From Telmatactis stephensoni (taxonomy: Eukaryota; Cnidaria; Anthozoa; Actiniaria; Isophelliidae), in contig JALIZF010001546.1 in the NCBI GenBank assembly GCA_029948255.1, forward strand, positions 1 to 64,000: a stretch of DNA of 64,000 nt, written 5' to 3'. The translations under genes and the position numbers were made by a program. Of this stretch, positions 11,001 through 20,790 are shown piece after piece; within the stretch, counting starts at the first letter, position 1, and the number at the start of each line of letters is the position of its first letter. The notes beneath the pieces were generated by a model. The model was not told the origin of the DNA, did no database searches, and saw only the letters and a list, made by a program, of their open reading frames with translations.

Positions 11001-14000
11001 TTCTTACTTTTTCATCTAAACTCGCCCTTGTTCTCCCTCTGTCAAAGCCTATTTTGAGACAAAATTCGTGCTTTAGCGAAATGTAGCGCAAAAAATGACC
11101 AGGTGACCAAATATTTCAATTTTAACAAAAATCTATGTTTCGTTTTCAAGATATTCTCAAATACCATAGAAAGCTGTTTACAAGCTAATATCAGGGTATG
11201 TACTGGTGTCGAAATATCTCTAATTTTTTACGACAATTAAATTTTCTTGCACATTTTTGAGGTTTTACTTTTTGTTTGATGTGTAAAAGATAGAATGACT
11301 TCAACTTTTCAATGCTGACAATGGCTTGATGAAAAAGGTGAGTACCTTTTGTTCGATTTTCAAAAATTGCTGGCGCATGGCCTCAAATATGCTTAAAATT
11401 ACCGCCATCTAGTGCAAAAACAAACATGGTAACCCCCCCTTTTTATTTGATTTTTGGAATCAGTAAAGCTTAATTAGTAACTGTACAAAATTTCATTAAA
11501 AATCTATGTGCGGTTTTATTTCTATGGAATTACTTTAAACATGAAAATTGGTTGATGTGAGATGTCAAGACCACAAGTACAGTTCATTTTTCAACAATTT
11601 TGTCGAGGCATGAGGTTTTGAAAGTTGTGATCCAAACTTTAATGCTGATGGCGTAAGGTTGAATGTTGGGGTATGAGTTTTGTGATCCAAACATCAGTAA
11701 TGACACAGGAATGTTGAGTCATGGGGTTTTGAAAGTTGTCAATCTAAACTTCCATGTCGACACATCAAGTTTAATGTTGGGGTGACTGATTTGACATGAT
11801 TTTGGGTGGGATTGAAATGCCATAATTGATATGATTTTACAAGGAAGATTACAGGAAGAAGCATTTTCATTAAGCAACGTTTCGGCGGCATCTTGACACC
11901 ATCATCAGGTTAAATACTTGAAAAATTTTTGAATAAATTTATGTTCAAATTGTTAGTTCAAAGTCTCTGGAGGATTACGTAAATAGCTTTGCCTTGACTG
12001 AGTCCGATTGTACATTTAGTGACGGTCTATGGTCACGAATAACAAACATCTCATAAAGCAAACAGTCAAACTTGCTAGTGCATTTCTTCAGCACGCGAAA
12101 CATATTAGATGTTAGTGTTCTTGATTGATGATGATCTTTCATGTGCTTGTGAATTGATGATCCCACCCTATTATGCTCATCTGTCGCGCCGACATCTTCC
12201 CCAGCGAATAGATGAGCATAATAGGGTGGGATCATCAAGCTTACTAAAAGTGCCCAGACTTCCCAAAGTACAACCAATGTTCTCTAATAATAAAAGTACA
12301 CACTTGAATGCAGCAGCAAGGGTCTGGAACTCCCGTAGTAATTCTAGCTAACCAGGACCAAAATTAATATACTACTTGCCTTGGAAAGCCAGAATTCTAT
12401 GTCACCACAGTGTGACTCAAGTGTTTCGTTGATTGGTAAGGTCTTGGTACCATTAATACCAAAAACAATCTTACACTCCTCAAGTGACTTATGTGCCTGC
12501 AAAGAGGTTAAATATAAACTGTCAATCTCTTGCCTACAACTTAAATGAAGTCAACATAAATTACATTATAACATGTATAACACATAAGCAAATAAATGGG
12601 AAATAAATTAAGTACACCAATATACATATGTATCATCATTTAAGAATCAGTTGCCAGATAACTCGCCCTGAAGACAACTCGCCCAAACCAACTCGCCCAC
12701 ACTTTATTGGACAATTCACCCTCATTCAGTCAACTTGCCCAGTGTTTTTCAATCATTGAAAACCTCGCCTAACACACTAATCTTGATAGGGGAAAGGTTT
12801 TCTATGAAATATTTCAGTTCCTTATAATAACACGTAATAATAGGGATATAATAATAGGGATATAATAATAGGGATATAATAATACGGATAATCCGTCGAG
12901 TTGAATACCACCATCACGCCTGAACTGAAGTGCTGATCTGATCGAGTTTATAGCCATATTCAGCACGATCTAGTTCTCTAATTCATTGAAATAAAACCCA
13001 AACCACGTGGATTACAAATACTAAAATGATCATTACAAATAAAAACTATAGCAGCCAGTAATCAACCAAGTACACCGAAGTTTGACAATTTTTTCGTACA
13101 AAACAACAACACAGCGCCATTTTGAATGTTTTTTCGCACAGAGCAGGAAACTGGAACGAAATGAAATATACACTACAAGGGCTATTTACAATAACCTGGA
13201 AATATTGAAAGTTACAAAGTAATATGTAAGCTTATTGCTGTTACCTAATGCTCATAGAAGTTGGAATCATATAAAATAATATGCTATTCATGATAATCGT
13301 TTTTCTTAATTATTCAGTGTAACTTTGGGCAAATTTCAAAGACAGTAATTTTGGAAATAATTCACAAACAAAGATTTCTGTCAGCATTACCTTTTCAAAG
13401 AAAGAAGAAGAGTCTTTTTTGATAACTTTTGGAGCTGATTTGAAATTATAAAGTGGACCTTCAGAGCCAAAATCAACACTATATTTTTTACTTAAAAGGT
13501 AAAAAAAGTAAAGCTCTGTCGGAAGTTCCTTTAGCTACAAGCAACGCTATAAGCTAGTCTCCCAGGAAGCCGACGGTGCGCTCATTCTACCCCCCTCTTT
13601 CCATCAGTGCTACGTTTTAAGGGTATTTAAAGCTAATTAAAGCTACACGGAAAGGAAAGAAGTTGAAACAAGGATGTGAAATCTGGGGATCGAACTAGGG
13701 ACCTCTCGCACCGAAGGCCGCGCAATAACCAACTGTGCCATCCTTGCTCCTTTTAATTGACACAAGACAGTAAGCTTACCGACAGGATTGATTTGTCAAC
13801 GTGTGATGGGCTCAAGGTGCGTTTTCCAAACATTAACGACATTAAACTGGACCAAAAATTTGAGCTTTCTCATAAAAGATTTCGGTGATGTTGCTACTAA
13901 AGACTTGAAGCTCAAGTTTACTTTGGACTTCAAAAAGAGAAAAAAACATTTGACATTGACTCCAGAGTTCGCCGAGGTATAGTTTGCAGGATTGAAATAA

Positions 14001-17000
14001 CTCAAAACTGTAAGTTTAATCTATGATTGTTTAGCTCAGTATGAAAGCATTTTTGTGAAGAATGATGGCCTTTATTTGACTGTGAAATTTTTGTACCATA
14101 CCAGATTTGTTTTCTTATGAATTAAAAATATAATTATTTAGCTCAACGAGTAAAAGTTTTCTTTAATTTGTTAGAATGGAATGAAAGTAGTTTAGTTTTG
14201 TTAGTTTTAACTACTTTTCGTTTTCAAAAATTGTTTGAACGATGCATTGCAAGTTAATTCTTGGTGTGTTTTTAAAATAGTTTGCGGTCCGGGATATTTT
14301 CTGTAATTGCCCACGGGCATTACGGGGGATCTAGACCAGCAAACAGCCAATCAGAGCGCACAAGTGAATACTGCAATAAAGTCTCACTAAATTGAACACC
14401 TTGGGCGTAAAAAGACTTTAAAAGTTAATGAACGCAGTTCTTTTGCCGTTAAATTATGAAAACAAAGTCACTAAAATACTTTAAATGTCAATGGTGTAGT
14501 TTTATAAATCATGCACTGCTTATTTTAAACAATTGTGAGTCCGTAATAGTTCACTGGTTATGGCATATCATCCCCATGTGCATCGATCATTGAATCAAGC
14601 ACTGAACTATTCCAAAACTTGAATTATTTTCCTTGTAATAACAGAGATAATCCGAGTTTCTATTTAAAGACAGGTATTTGATATGCATTGCGACATGTGG
14701 GCGAGTTCTCTTATATGATGGGGGCGAGTTGATCAGAGTTCGGGCGAGTTGGTCGGGGGCAAATTGTCTTTGGGGTGAGTTGTCTGGTTACCACCCAAAT
14801 GGATCAAATGCCAACCTACAATACCCCAGGAACTATCTAATAAGGAGTTAATGTGCCATGTTGTCATTAAAACTGTATTTGCTTTCAATGAACTTTAGAA
14901 ATCTACCTTGAATCCAAGAATGGAGAAAATGACAATGCCAGCAAACACTGAAGTTCCACAGTTAATGCAAGACACAAGAATGGCATCTCTGTGACAATTA
15001 TTGTGTACAGGATTATAACTTGACATTGCAATTAAACCACCAAAGGCAAGACTCAGAGAAAAGAAGATCTGTGTGGCTGCTTGAAGCCATACTTTAGGAT
15101 CAATCAGCTTGTCAAACTGGGGATAAAAAAAACACAAAGTTAAGAAGATAGAGATTGACAACAATTTCATTTCATCACTACAATTGGAGCTCGGGTTTGG
15201 GAGACCTCAAAGAGTCAAGTCCCTTGCACTGGTAACCATCTATTTCACTGACCTGCCATCAGTGGAATGATCTTGTACAAAAACCACTTTCTTTCGTCTT
15301 AAGTAACCTAGCATCACCTTGGACTAGTATTATAGTATTTATTTGTGTAATTTCACATTATATATACACAGAGTTAATTATAGACTTGTCTTTTTGTAAT
15401 TAATAAATCAATCTTACAACATAGAAGCAAATAAAATACTGTTTTGTAGTAGTGTTCAATGTGTTTATTTATTTTAAATTGAGTTTGTTGAAAGTTTTTT
15501 CATCTATATTGTGATATCCAGTTTTACATCTGCAATAATCAACCTGTTTGTCTGTCTTGTTACTAATCTCCATCATTGACCCCCTCATTTATCAGTTTAG
15601 TAGGTTATAAACAATGTCTAAATTACACATTACTAACCTGAGGTTTAAACATGTACTTGATGCCATCAATGCAACCAGGCAAAGTTATACCACGGCCAAA
15701 GAAAATGATCAGCACAAAATATGGAAAGGTAGCCGTGAAATAGACAGCCTAAATGAACAAAACAAATGGTATTATAATGGTATACATGCATCCAAGATGT
15801 CAAAATTGCTGACAGTACCTTTCCAGCTGACTGGACACCCTTCATCATGCACAACCAAACAACAATCCAGGCAAGAAGCAGTGTTAAAGCCAAGTGCCAG
15901 GTAATCCCACCACTCTCATTGAGATTTGGAGACACTTTAATAGCATCATGATACCAGTAGTATTGGGTACTCCCAGCTAATTCACAGTCAGGATCATAAA
16001 TTTTGGACCCATTACCATGTGGTATCTTTGGACAATCTGCATATGGCAGAGGGTTTTGCCAGGAAGCAAACAAGTAATAGAAGCACCAGGCAATAATCAT
16101 GTTGTAGTACATGCCAACAAGAAGGCACACAACCACACAGGCATAGCCGACACCTCCAAGGTAGGGGTGAATGTAGTTCCATACTCCAATGGATCCCTGG
16201 CGCACACTTTGTCCAATACCAAGCTCAAGAAAGAACAATGGAATACCAATAAAGGCAAGGCTAATAAAGTAGGGAATTAAAAATGCACCTGAAATGAAAA
16301 AGACAATCATAAATATATTTTAAAAAAGCATTCCAATAAGACCATTCACCCATACATTGCACTGTACTTACAAATATTAGAATTCAACTAGTTAATTCAA
16401 TTAGTAAATCTAAAGATTGTCTAGTATCATTTTACAGTCAAACTAGGAAAACAGTGAACATCTGAAATATGTCTGGAATGTTGACTGAGATGTAAACAAT
16501 ACACCATTTTGTCATGGTTGTGCATGCAGCAGATGCAGCCTAAATTCAGTCTAAGCTGAAGTTTGAACCCAATTTCAAACCTTTCAAACTACAATAGGCT
16601 AGTCAAATCCAGAATCAAATAATTATTTTTATTGTAAACAACAAACATTGCTTTTTCAATTGTTGAACTTTAAAATAAAAATTAAGAGTTGAATTTTACC
16701 AGGAATTTGATTTACAAAACACACCTTAAACATTCCAGACATATTTTAGGTGTTATCCTAGTTTATAACTCTGCAGGGCTTAGATGAACCTTCTCAAGAT
16801 GTGGCTTCTTACTGAGTTTAGCCAACAAATACAGCACATTATAGACATTATAAATGTACACTTGTAATCACAAAATATTGTTTTGTCAGGTATGTAGTAC
16901 ACATATCAGTGATGAGGTCAAGACCACAGACCTCCAAATTTGTTTGAGATCACACAGTTATCAAGAACAACTCAAGGACAATACTTCCATTGTTCATCAT

Positions 17001-20000
17001 TTTCTTTGCTTAAGTGCAACTCTTAATTCTAATTCACAATCAAGTGGGTTAATACGTTTTTCAGAACTGAATGAATCACACATTTAGTTAACTGATTAAC
17101 ACAAAAATGTTCTTTACTTTTTAAGCTTTCAAAGAGCTCAAATTACACTCATTTGCAGTGTATGTTAAAGGTAGTCTCAAATTTATAATATACTGAAAAT
17201 ATTAAATATTAAATCACTGCCTATGTTTCAACTAATCACTGTACAGTGAAGTACATTCTACCATACTGAAAGACAACCACCTTTTAACTACCAATGTTAA
17301 TGTTACGGAAGAACAAAAGCCCACTATGCTAGGCAAAGTGCAAAAATGACATTTACAGACATTTAGCCGAGATAAAACCTCAAGAACACTGCTGATATAT
17401 GTGTGATATATCAAATTACAGGTCTAAAGCATAATATAGACATAATTATACATAAAAATACCAGTAATATCTTCCTTGTGTCTTGATATTTTAAGAATGC
17501 AGAAAAGAATGATAACAAATAATGATATCTGGACTTAGAAATCAGAAAGTTTTATCTTCTGTCTTTGACTGAAGACCATCATTTAGTGAAAACTAACCAC
17601 TGCACATTAATCCTTTTCAAGATATCATATTCAGAGAATAAGTCATTATAAAAGATACTGTAACAACTCAACTTTGCAAGTTTCACATACACTTCAGAAT
17701 CCTTTCTCAATGCTATGTGAATGTTTAGTATGGGGATAATCCTCTCAGCTTAAGCACAAAATTCAAATTCTAGATAGCTGTGTGAAATCCCATAGTTTTA
17801 TTTCTTCCTAGAAGTTCACTGGAATGGTATGGCTGTATTTGCTGTTGATTTAGCACTGCCTCATTTATTATTACATACAGTACTCATTACAGACTTTAGA
17901 GTATTATATTTACTGTTAACTCACAAAAAGTTTTCATAGTGATACTACCACATTACAGCGAAAATCGTTGCATCGTGACCTAGCTCCAACGTCGGTAAGA
18001 TTTTGGTCTTTACTGATCCGTCCATCATTCTTGGGGGCAGAGCTTTAACGCACTCATTCAGTGATTGGTTGATTTGAAAGAAGCTCCACCCCCAAACTGA
18101 TTGACGGCTCAGAAAAACCCAAAATCAAAACAAAATTTGTAATTTGCTGGTCGCGATGCAACGATTTTGGCTGTAATACCACTATACCTATGGGCCAAAA
18201 ATAACTGGCTGTTAATAAGCGAGTGGCTATATAACTGGCTGTAATAACTGGGTGGCCATATAACTGGCTGTAATAACTGGGTGGCCATATAACTGGCTGT
18301 AATAACTGGGTGGCCATATAACTGGCTGTAATAACTGGGTGGCCATATAACTGGCTGTAATAACTGGGTGGCCATATAACTGGCTGTAATAACTGGGTGG
18401 CCATATAACTGGCTGTAATAACTGGGTGGCCATATAACTGGCTGTAATAACTGGGTGGCCATATAACTGGCTGTAATAACTGGGTGGCCATATAACTGGC
18501 TGTAATAACTGGGTGGCCATATAACTGGCTGTAATAACTGGGTGGCCATATAACTGGCTGTAATAACTGGGTGGCCATATAACTGGCTGTAATAACTGGG
18601 TGGCCATATAACTGGCTGTAATAACTGAGTGGCCATATAACTGGCTGTAATAACTGAGTGGCCATATAACTGGCTGTAATAACTGGGTGGCCATATAACT
18701 GGCTGTAATAACTGGGTGGCCATATAACTGGCTGTAATAACTGAGTGACCATATAACTGGCTGTAATAACTGGGTGGCTATACAAATGCAATCTCTAGTT
18801 GCCAGGCCAAAATGTGTTCGCCTTAATTAATGGCAGGTTCATGGCCATATCAACGGGGTGGCCATAAGGTGAGGTCCCACTGTATTGTTTTATTGATGGG
18901 ATATCTTGTCATGTACTCATAATGAGGGGAATACAACTAGACTGCAATAAATTATTTGTTTAGAACTTAACCTTTAATCAACAAAGATAGTATGTCTTCA
19001 TTTATTTAGTATATATACATGTAGTAAAATTTAGCGATTTTAAACTTGGTTATTTTAAAAAGCCACTATACTCTGAAAATCTTTTTAAAAACATCAAATA
19101 CTGTGAACCAAGTAATTATGAAGCATTTTTTGCTGGGAGAGTACATCTGTATTGAGGTGTAATCTAAATTGGTAAGTCAAAGTCCACTTATATGGAAGGA
19201 TGAATGCAAAGTCCTGTTTAAAGGTACACAACATGTGTTCTAAGAATAAAAAACACTTGACAAAGTTAACTGAAGCCACAAATCATGCAAGCAAAAATAA
19301 ATGGTTGTCTTCTGTGATATCATTGCAGATTCATATAAGATAAAGCTTAATTAGCCCAAAGCCTTTTTCTCTCACATCCTTCATAATCTTTTTCTAAAAC
19401 TTAAGCAACTCATAAATATTTCCAGCTTTAAAAACTTCATTGATACAGACAATGAAAGGTTGAAAGGAACAGATTAAAGTGCTAAGGTCAGTGACCGCTA
19501 AATAGCTAGTCAAGTGACTTAACGGTGGTATTTGGTAAGAGAGAAACAGAGAAACAACTGGGAAAATAGATGGAGGTTTATAACAAATAGGTTTTTGAAT
19601 GCGGTCCTTGTTGAATCTATTAGCATAGTTTTGTTATTTATCTGCTCTTTACCAACAGTTATACAGACTACCATTTCAGACAGTCAGTAATGTATTCAAC
19701 GATTGTGACATCTCTTGTCTGCATTGGTCCTTCACCACGTTAAGGGTTGTAAGTTACACAGTCTACGTTTGTTTAAGGTATTGGTTATTTCCTCTTAACA
19801 AACCAATCATCTATCTTAGAAAAACGGTAACACGGATACAATAGAGTGCTTTATCAATGTTACGGCTAACACAAGCTAAATTACTGATGCAAACTACTAA
19901 ACACACATAGATTGTACTAGTCTACTTTACCGGATCTACCGATAGCCTTGATAATCTTCCACCGTCCCAAACTTGGATTTAAACGTGTCGCAAGGCAAAT

Positions 20001-20790
20001 ATTAACGACAATGTTGAACGACTTCTTCACAGAGAAAAAGGCTTTAAAAGGCTCAAATTTTTGAGCTACGTAAAACAGACGAATATCAATAAATCACTTA
20101 TTAGAGATGAAATTCTATCTCATCGTCTGTCGAACATAAACATATAGTAATCTCATTCAATCAATGAATTATAAGACGGGGATACTACGCAATAACTCTA
20201 AAGACTGCGTCTTTGTCAATGATTTGCAGTTCCTTTCTCTAGAAATTCAGAAATCTGAGTGAATTTGATGAAAATAGAGCTGATGCAACGTGCCTCTTTT
20301 CACTATTAAAACGTGTTGAGAAAAGTAAACATTACAACGAAAACATTGCGCATGACGTGATGAGAAACAAAGACACCAATTAAAAGAACAAGAAAAACGG
20401 CATGTTAGAGCCCTACCACGCCACAAGGTTAATAATATAAATATACATCATTTTAAATACAAAAAAAACCTCTTTACCTCCACCATTTTTTTGACATAAA
20501 TAAGGAAACCGCCAGACATTTCCGAGACCAACCGCAAATCCAACAGTAGCCAAGATGAATTCCATTTTGTTCCCCCATTTAGCCCGCTCTTCGACGACTA
20601 TCGGTGGTGCTTGTGGTGCTGGGGGATCCTTCTTAAGTGTCACAACTGCTTGCTGTTCGGTTACAATATTTTCCTCAGGATCCTTTGTATTTGGGTTGGC
20701 GGGAAGGCTCACCTTCACGTCCTGAGCGGGAACCACACCATTCTGTTCCGTTACTTTTACAAGTGTCACAGGGCTTTCGTTGGCTTCCAT
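7831..20790 (-). CDS. SLC6A15-like: SLC6-family Na+-dependent amino-acid transporter (SLC6A15-20 / B0AT-like), nine coding exons
   Basis: I reconstructed this gene by joining exons 20478-20790, 15819-16288, 15638-15748, 14907-15116, 12380-12496, 9990-10188, 9008-9167, 8418-8580 and 7831-8088. All phases agree and the product is 666 residues, normal for the family. It should be a 12-TM plasma-membrane symporter taking up a small amino acid with Na+. TM1 (about 76-104) carries [19 protein letters not shown], followed by [10 protein letters not shown]. The LCQKN and [12 protein letters not shown] motifs, and the NPLPYADCP start of extracellular loop 2, resemble the B0AT2/NTT4 branch more than the GABA, glycine or monoamine branches. 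Loop 2 has the usual Cys pair (190, 206) and sequons at 197 and 228; two more sequons lie at 383 and 391. TM6 has [16 protein letters not shown]. The N-terminus (about 70 residues) is long and acidic/Pro-rich. Family assignment is firm; branch is likely; substrate is inference. Confidence 0.93.
8089..8417 (-). other. Intron 8 of the SLC6 gene
   Basis: 329 bp between TM11 and TM12 exons; no internal feature recognised. Confidence 0.75.
8418..8580 (-). CDS. SLC6 gene exon 8: TM11
   Basis: 163 nt; acceptor TATGCAG|GTTTGAA, donor GCAGAG|GTAAGA. Codes [20 protein letters not shown] and then a hydrophobic segment ([20 protein letters not shown]), residues 528-581. Ends on a codon boundary. Confidence 0.93.
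8766..8946. mobile_element. pogo/Tigger-like hairpin MITE in SLC6 intron 7
   Basis: ACAGTGGAACCTCGCTAAAA and about 35 more bases at 8888-8942 are inverted at 8766-8812 (TACTTTTCTTGGCCCCTTCA, then TTTGTTTTAGCGAGGT). Termini of the form CAGTGGAACCTCGC are known from pogo/Tigger-like Tc1-mariner elements; the classification rests on that motif alone. Confidence 0.6.
9008..9167 (-). CDS. SLC6 gene exon 7: TM10
   Basis: 160 nt; acceptor ATCACAG|CTGCCATT, donor AAAAAG|GTGTGT. Codes [20 protein letters not shown] through VAWIYGLKR, residues 474-527. GLLFxQRSGxY and VAWIYG are shared with B0AT2/NTT4-type members. Confidence 0.93.
9168..9989 (-). other. Intron 6 of the SLC6 gene
   Basis: 822 bp. Contains AAGGCCCCGTTCACATGG at about 9521-9538, resembling one end of a PIF/Harbinger-type MITE, but no matching second end was found. 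The open frame at 9535-9822 (plus strand) is not recognised. Confidence 0.55.
9990..10188 (-). CDS. SLC6 gene exon 6: TM8 and TM9
   Basis: 199 nt; acceptor CTCCATAG|ACTGCATCT, donor GTCACTG|GTGAGT. Codes [16 protein letters not shown] of TM8 with its Na+-site region, then the [17 protein letters not shown] stretch typical of the family. Ends one base into codon 474. Confidence 0.93.
10754..11546. mobile_element. DNA element with TTAAGGTAATTCCATA ends in intron 5
   Basis: Left end GTTTAAGGTAATTCCATA and right end TATGGAATTACTTTAAAC are inverted, about 790 bp apart. No transposase is visible. A solo, similar end (TTAAGGTAGTTCCAGAG) occurs at 10330. Confidence 0.5.
11550..11790 (+). repeat. Degenerate tandem repeat, three units of about 70-80 bp
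   Basis: Units share GGTTTTGAAAGTTGTG and AATGTTGGGGTATGAG with many substitutions. Lies in SLC6 intron 5 between the DNA element and the Penelope-like fragment. Confidence 0.4.
11874..11912 (-). ncRNA. Hammerhead-ribozyme-like core after the Penelope-like ORF
   Basis: The minus strand reads CTGATGA (11908-11902), then GGTG...CGCC, which can pair as a short stem, then GAAAC (11883-11879). These are the conserved core pieces of a hammerhead, at the place (just 3' of the endonuclease) where Penelope-like elements are known to carry such motifs. One extra base precedes the stem and stems I/III were not verified, so activity is uncertain. Confidence 0.4.
11975..12277 (-). pseudogene. Penelope-like element fragment: C-terminal GIY-YIG region
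   Basis: The minus-strand frame carries [34 protein letters not shown] and a closing [15 protein letters not shown] recognise this pattern from the C-terminal endonuclease region of cnidarian Penelope-like retroelements. About 90 bp are also present inverted: 12149-12181 pairs with 12206-12237, giving the plus-strand copy [17 protein letters not shown]. The frame upstream is broken, so only the tail survives. It lies in intron 5 of the SLC6 gene in the same orientation. Confidence 0.55.
12380..12496 (-). CDS. SLC6 gene exon 5: extracellular loop 4, GC donor
   Basis: 117 nt, 39 codons, phase 0 at both ends, residues 369-407. Acceptor TTTGCAG|GCACAT. It holds two sequons (NGT at 383, NET at 391). 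The donor reads AAG|GCAAGT, the consensus of GC-AG introns; no GT gives an in-frame join to exon 6 (TASGPGL) here. It was recognised by phase and family fit because it is too short to stand out as an ORF. Confidence 0.85.
12837..12887 (+). repeat. Short tandem array of ATAATAGGGATAT
   Basis: Nearly four perfect copies of a 14-bp unit (AATAATAGGGATAT), the last one running into diverged sequence. Confidence 0.8.
13555..13746 (-). mobile_element. tRNA-derived SINE
   Basis: The minus strand from 13746 reads GCAAGGATGGCACAGTTGGT, like a tRNA D-arm/A box, and about 30 bases later GGTCCCTAGTTCGATCCCC, like a B box/T-arm. An unrelated tail runs to about 13555. It sits inside the AACTCGCCC element. 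Confidence 0.6.
14907..15116 (-). CDS. SLC6 gene exon 4: TM6 and TM7
   Basis: 210 nt, 70 codons, phase 0 at both ends. Acceptor ATCCCCAG|TTTGAC, donor TTCAAG|GTAGAT. Codes residues 299-368 with the unwound TM6 segment ([17 protein letters not shown]) that lines the substrate site in SLC6 proteins, then [18 protein letters not shown] of TM7. Confidence 0.93.
15638..15748 (-). CDS. SLC6 gene exon 3: TM5
   Basis: 111 nt, 37 codons, phase 0 at both ends. Acceptor TTTAG|GCTGTC, donor CCTCAG|GTTAGT. Codes [20 protein letters not shown] and the start of the loop to TM6. Only 70 bp of intron separate it from exon 2. Confidence 0.92.
15819..16288 (-). CDS. SLC6 gene exon 2: TM2-TM4 and extracellular loop 2
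   Basis: Acceptor TTTCAG|GTGCATTT, donor GGAAAG|GTACTG; 470 nt, codes the rest of Gly105 to Lys261. It holds TM2 (about 106-127), TM3 (about 150-176), the loop with Cys190/Cys206 and two N-glycosylation sequons, and TM4 (about 235-254). Ends on a codon boundary. Codes the family motif [14 protein letters not shown]. Confidence 0.94.
18228..18780 (+). repeat. 29-bp minisatellite, about 19 copies
   Basis: The unit is ATAACTGGCTGTAATAACTG followed by GGTGGCCAT, very homogeneous. Variants (GAGTGGCCAT, GAGTGACCAT, GCGAGTGGCTAT) are confined to the two edges. Since 29 is not a multiple of 3, all three minus-strand frames stay open and give long spurious ORFs. It lies in the first SLC6 intron. Confidence 0.97.
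18832..18888. mobile_element. Possible transposon terminus next to the minisatellite
   Basis: CATGGCCATATCAACGGGGT, then GGCCATAAGGTGAGGTCCCA, then CTGTA. Its reverse complement begins TACAGTGGGACCTCACCTTA, like a pogo/Tigger end, and it contains GGTGGCCATA of the minisatellite unit. Confidence 0.4.
20478..20790 (-). CDS. SLC6 gene exon 1 (1a): N-terminus and TM1
   Basis: Starts at an ATG in a good context (AAAATGG) and codes residues 1-104 plus the first base of Gly105. The first 70 residues are hydrophilic with a PPAPQAPP stretch; TM1 follows from KWGNKMEF. The donor is GGAG|GTAAAG, which fuses to exon 2 to give [11 protein letters not shown] exactly as in other SLC6 proteins. The frame stays open past the donor for about 20 codons, so an unspliced reading would mislead. 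Confidence 0.92.

Larger units (their letters stand above)
12649..14797. mobile_element. Inverted-repeat element with AACTCGCCC subterminal repeats in SLC6 intron 4
   Basis: The left end (12649-12780) reads GTTGCCAGATAACTCGCCCT and repeats ACTCGCCC or close variants about five times. The right end (14697-14797) holds the same motifs inverted (GGGCGAGTT, GGGTGAGTTGTCTGGTTACC). The 2.15-kb body has no recognisable transposase and carries a SINE at 13555-13746 and a 14-bp tandem array at 12837-12887. Superfamily unknown. Confidence 0.6.
16289..20477 (-). other. Intron 1 of the SLC6 gene (from exon 1a)
   Basis: 4.19 kb. Apart from the minisatellite at 18228-18780 and a possible transposon terminus at 18840-18886 I see only AT-rich DNA. 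If exon 1b is used, this region is part of a 14-kb intron. Confidence 0.75.

Noticed and set aside
15614..16280. Plus-strand frames of 87-96 codons over the transporter exons
   Set aside because: Antisense shadows of SLC6 exons 2 and 3.
18054..18791. Open frames of 155-245 codons on the minus strand with a repeating YYSQLYG/VITASYM pattern
   Set aside because: They are the 29-bp minisatellite read in three frames, inside an SLC6 intron.
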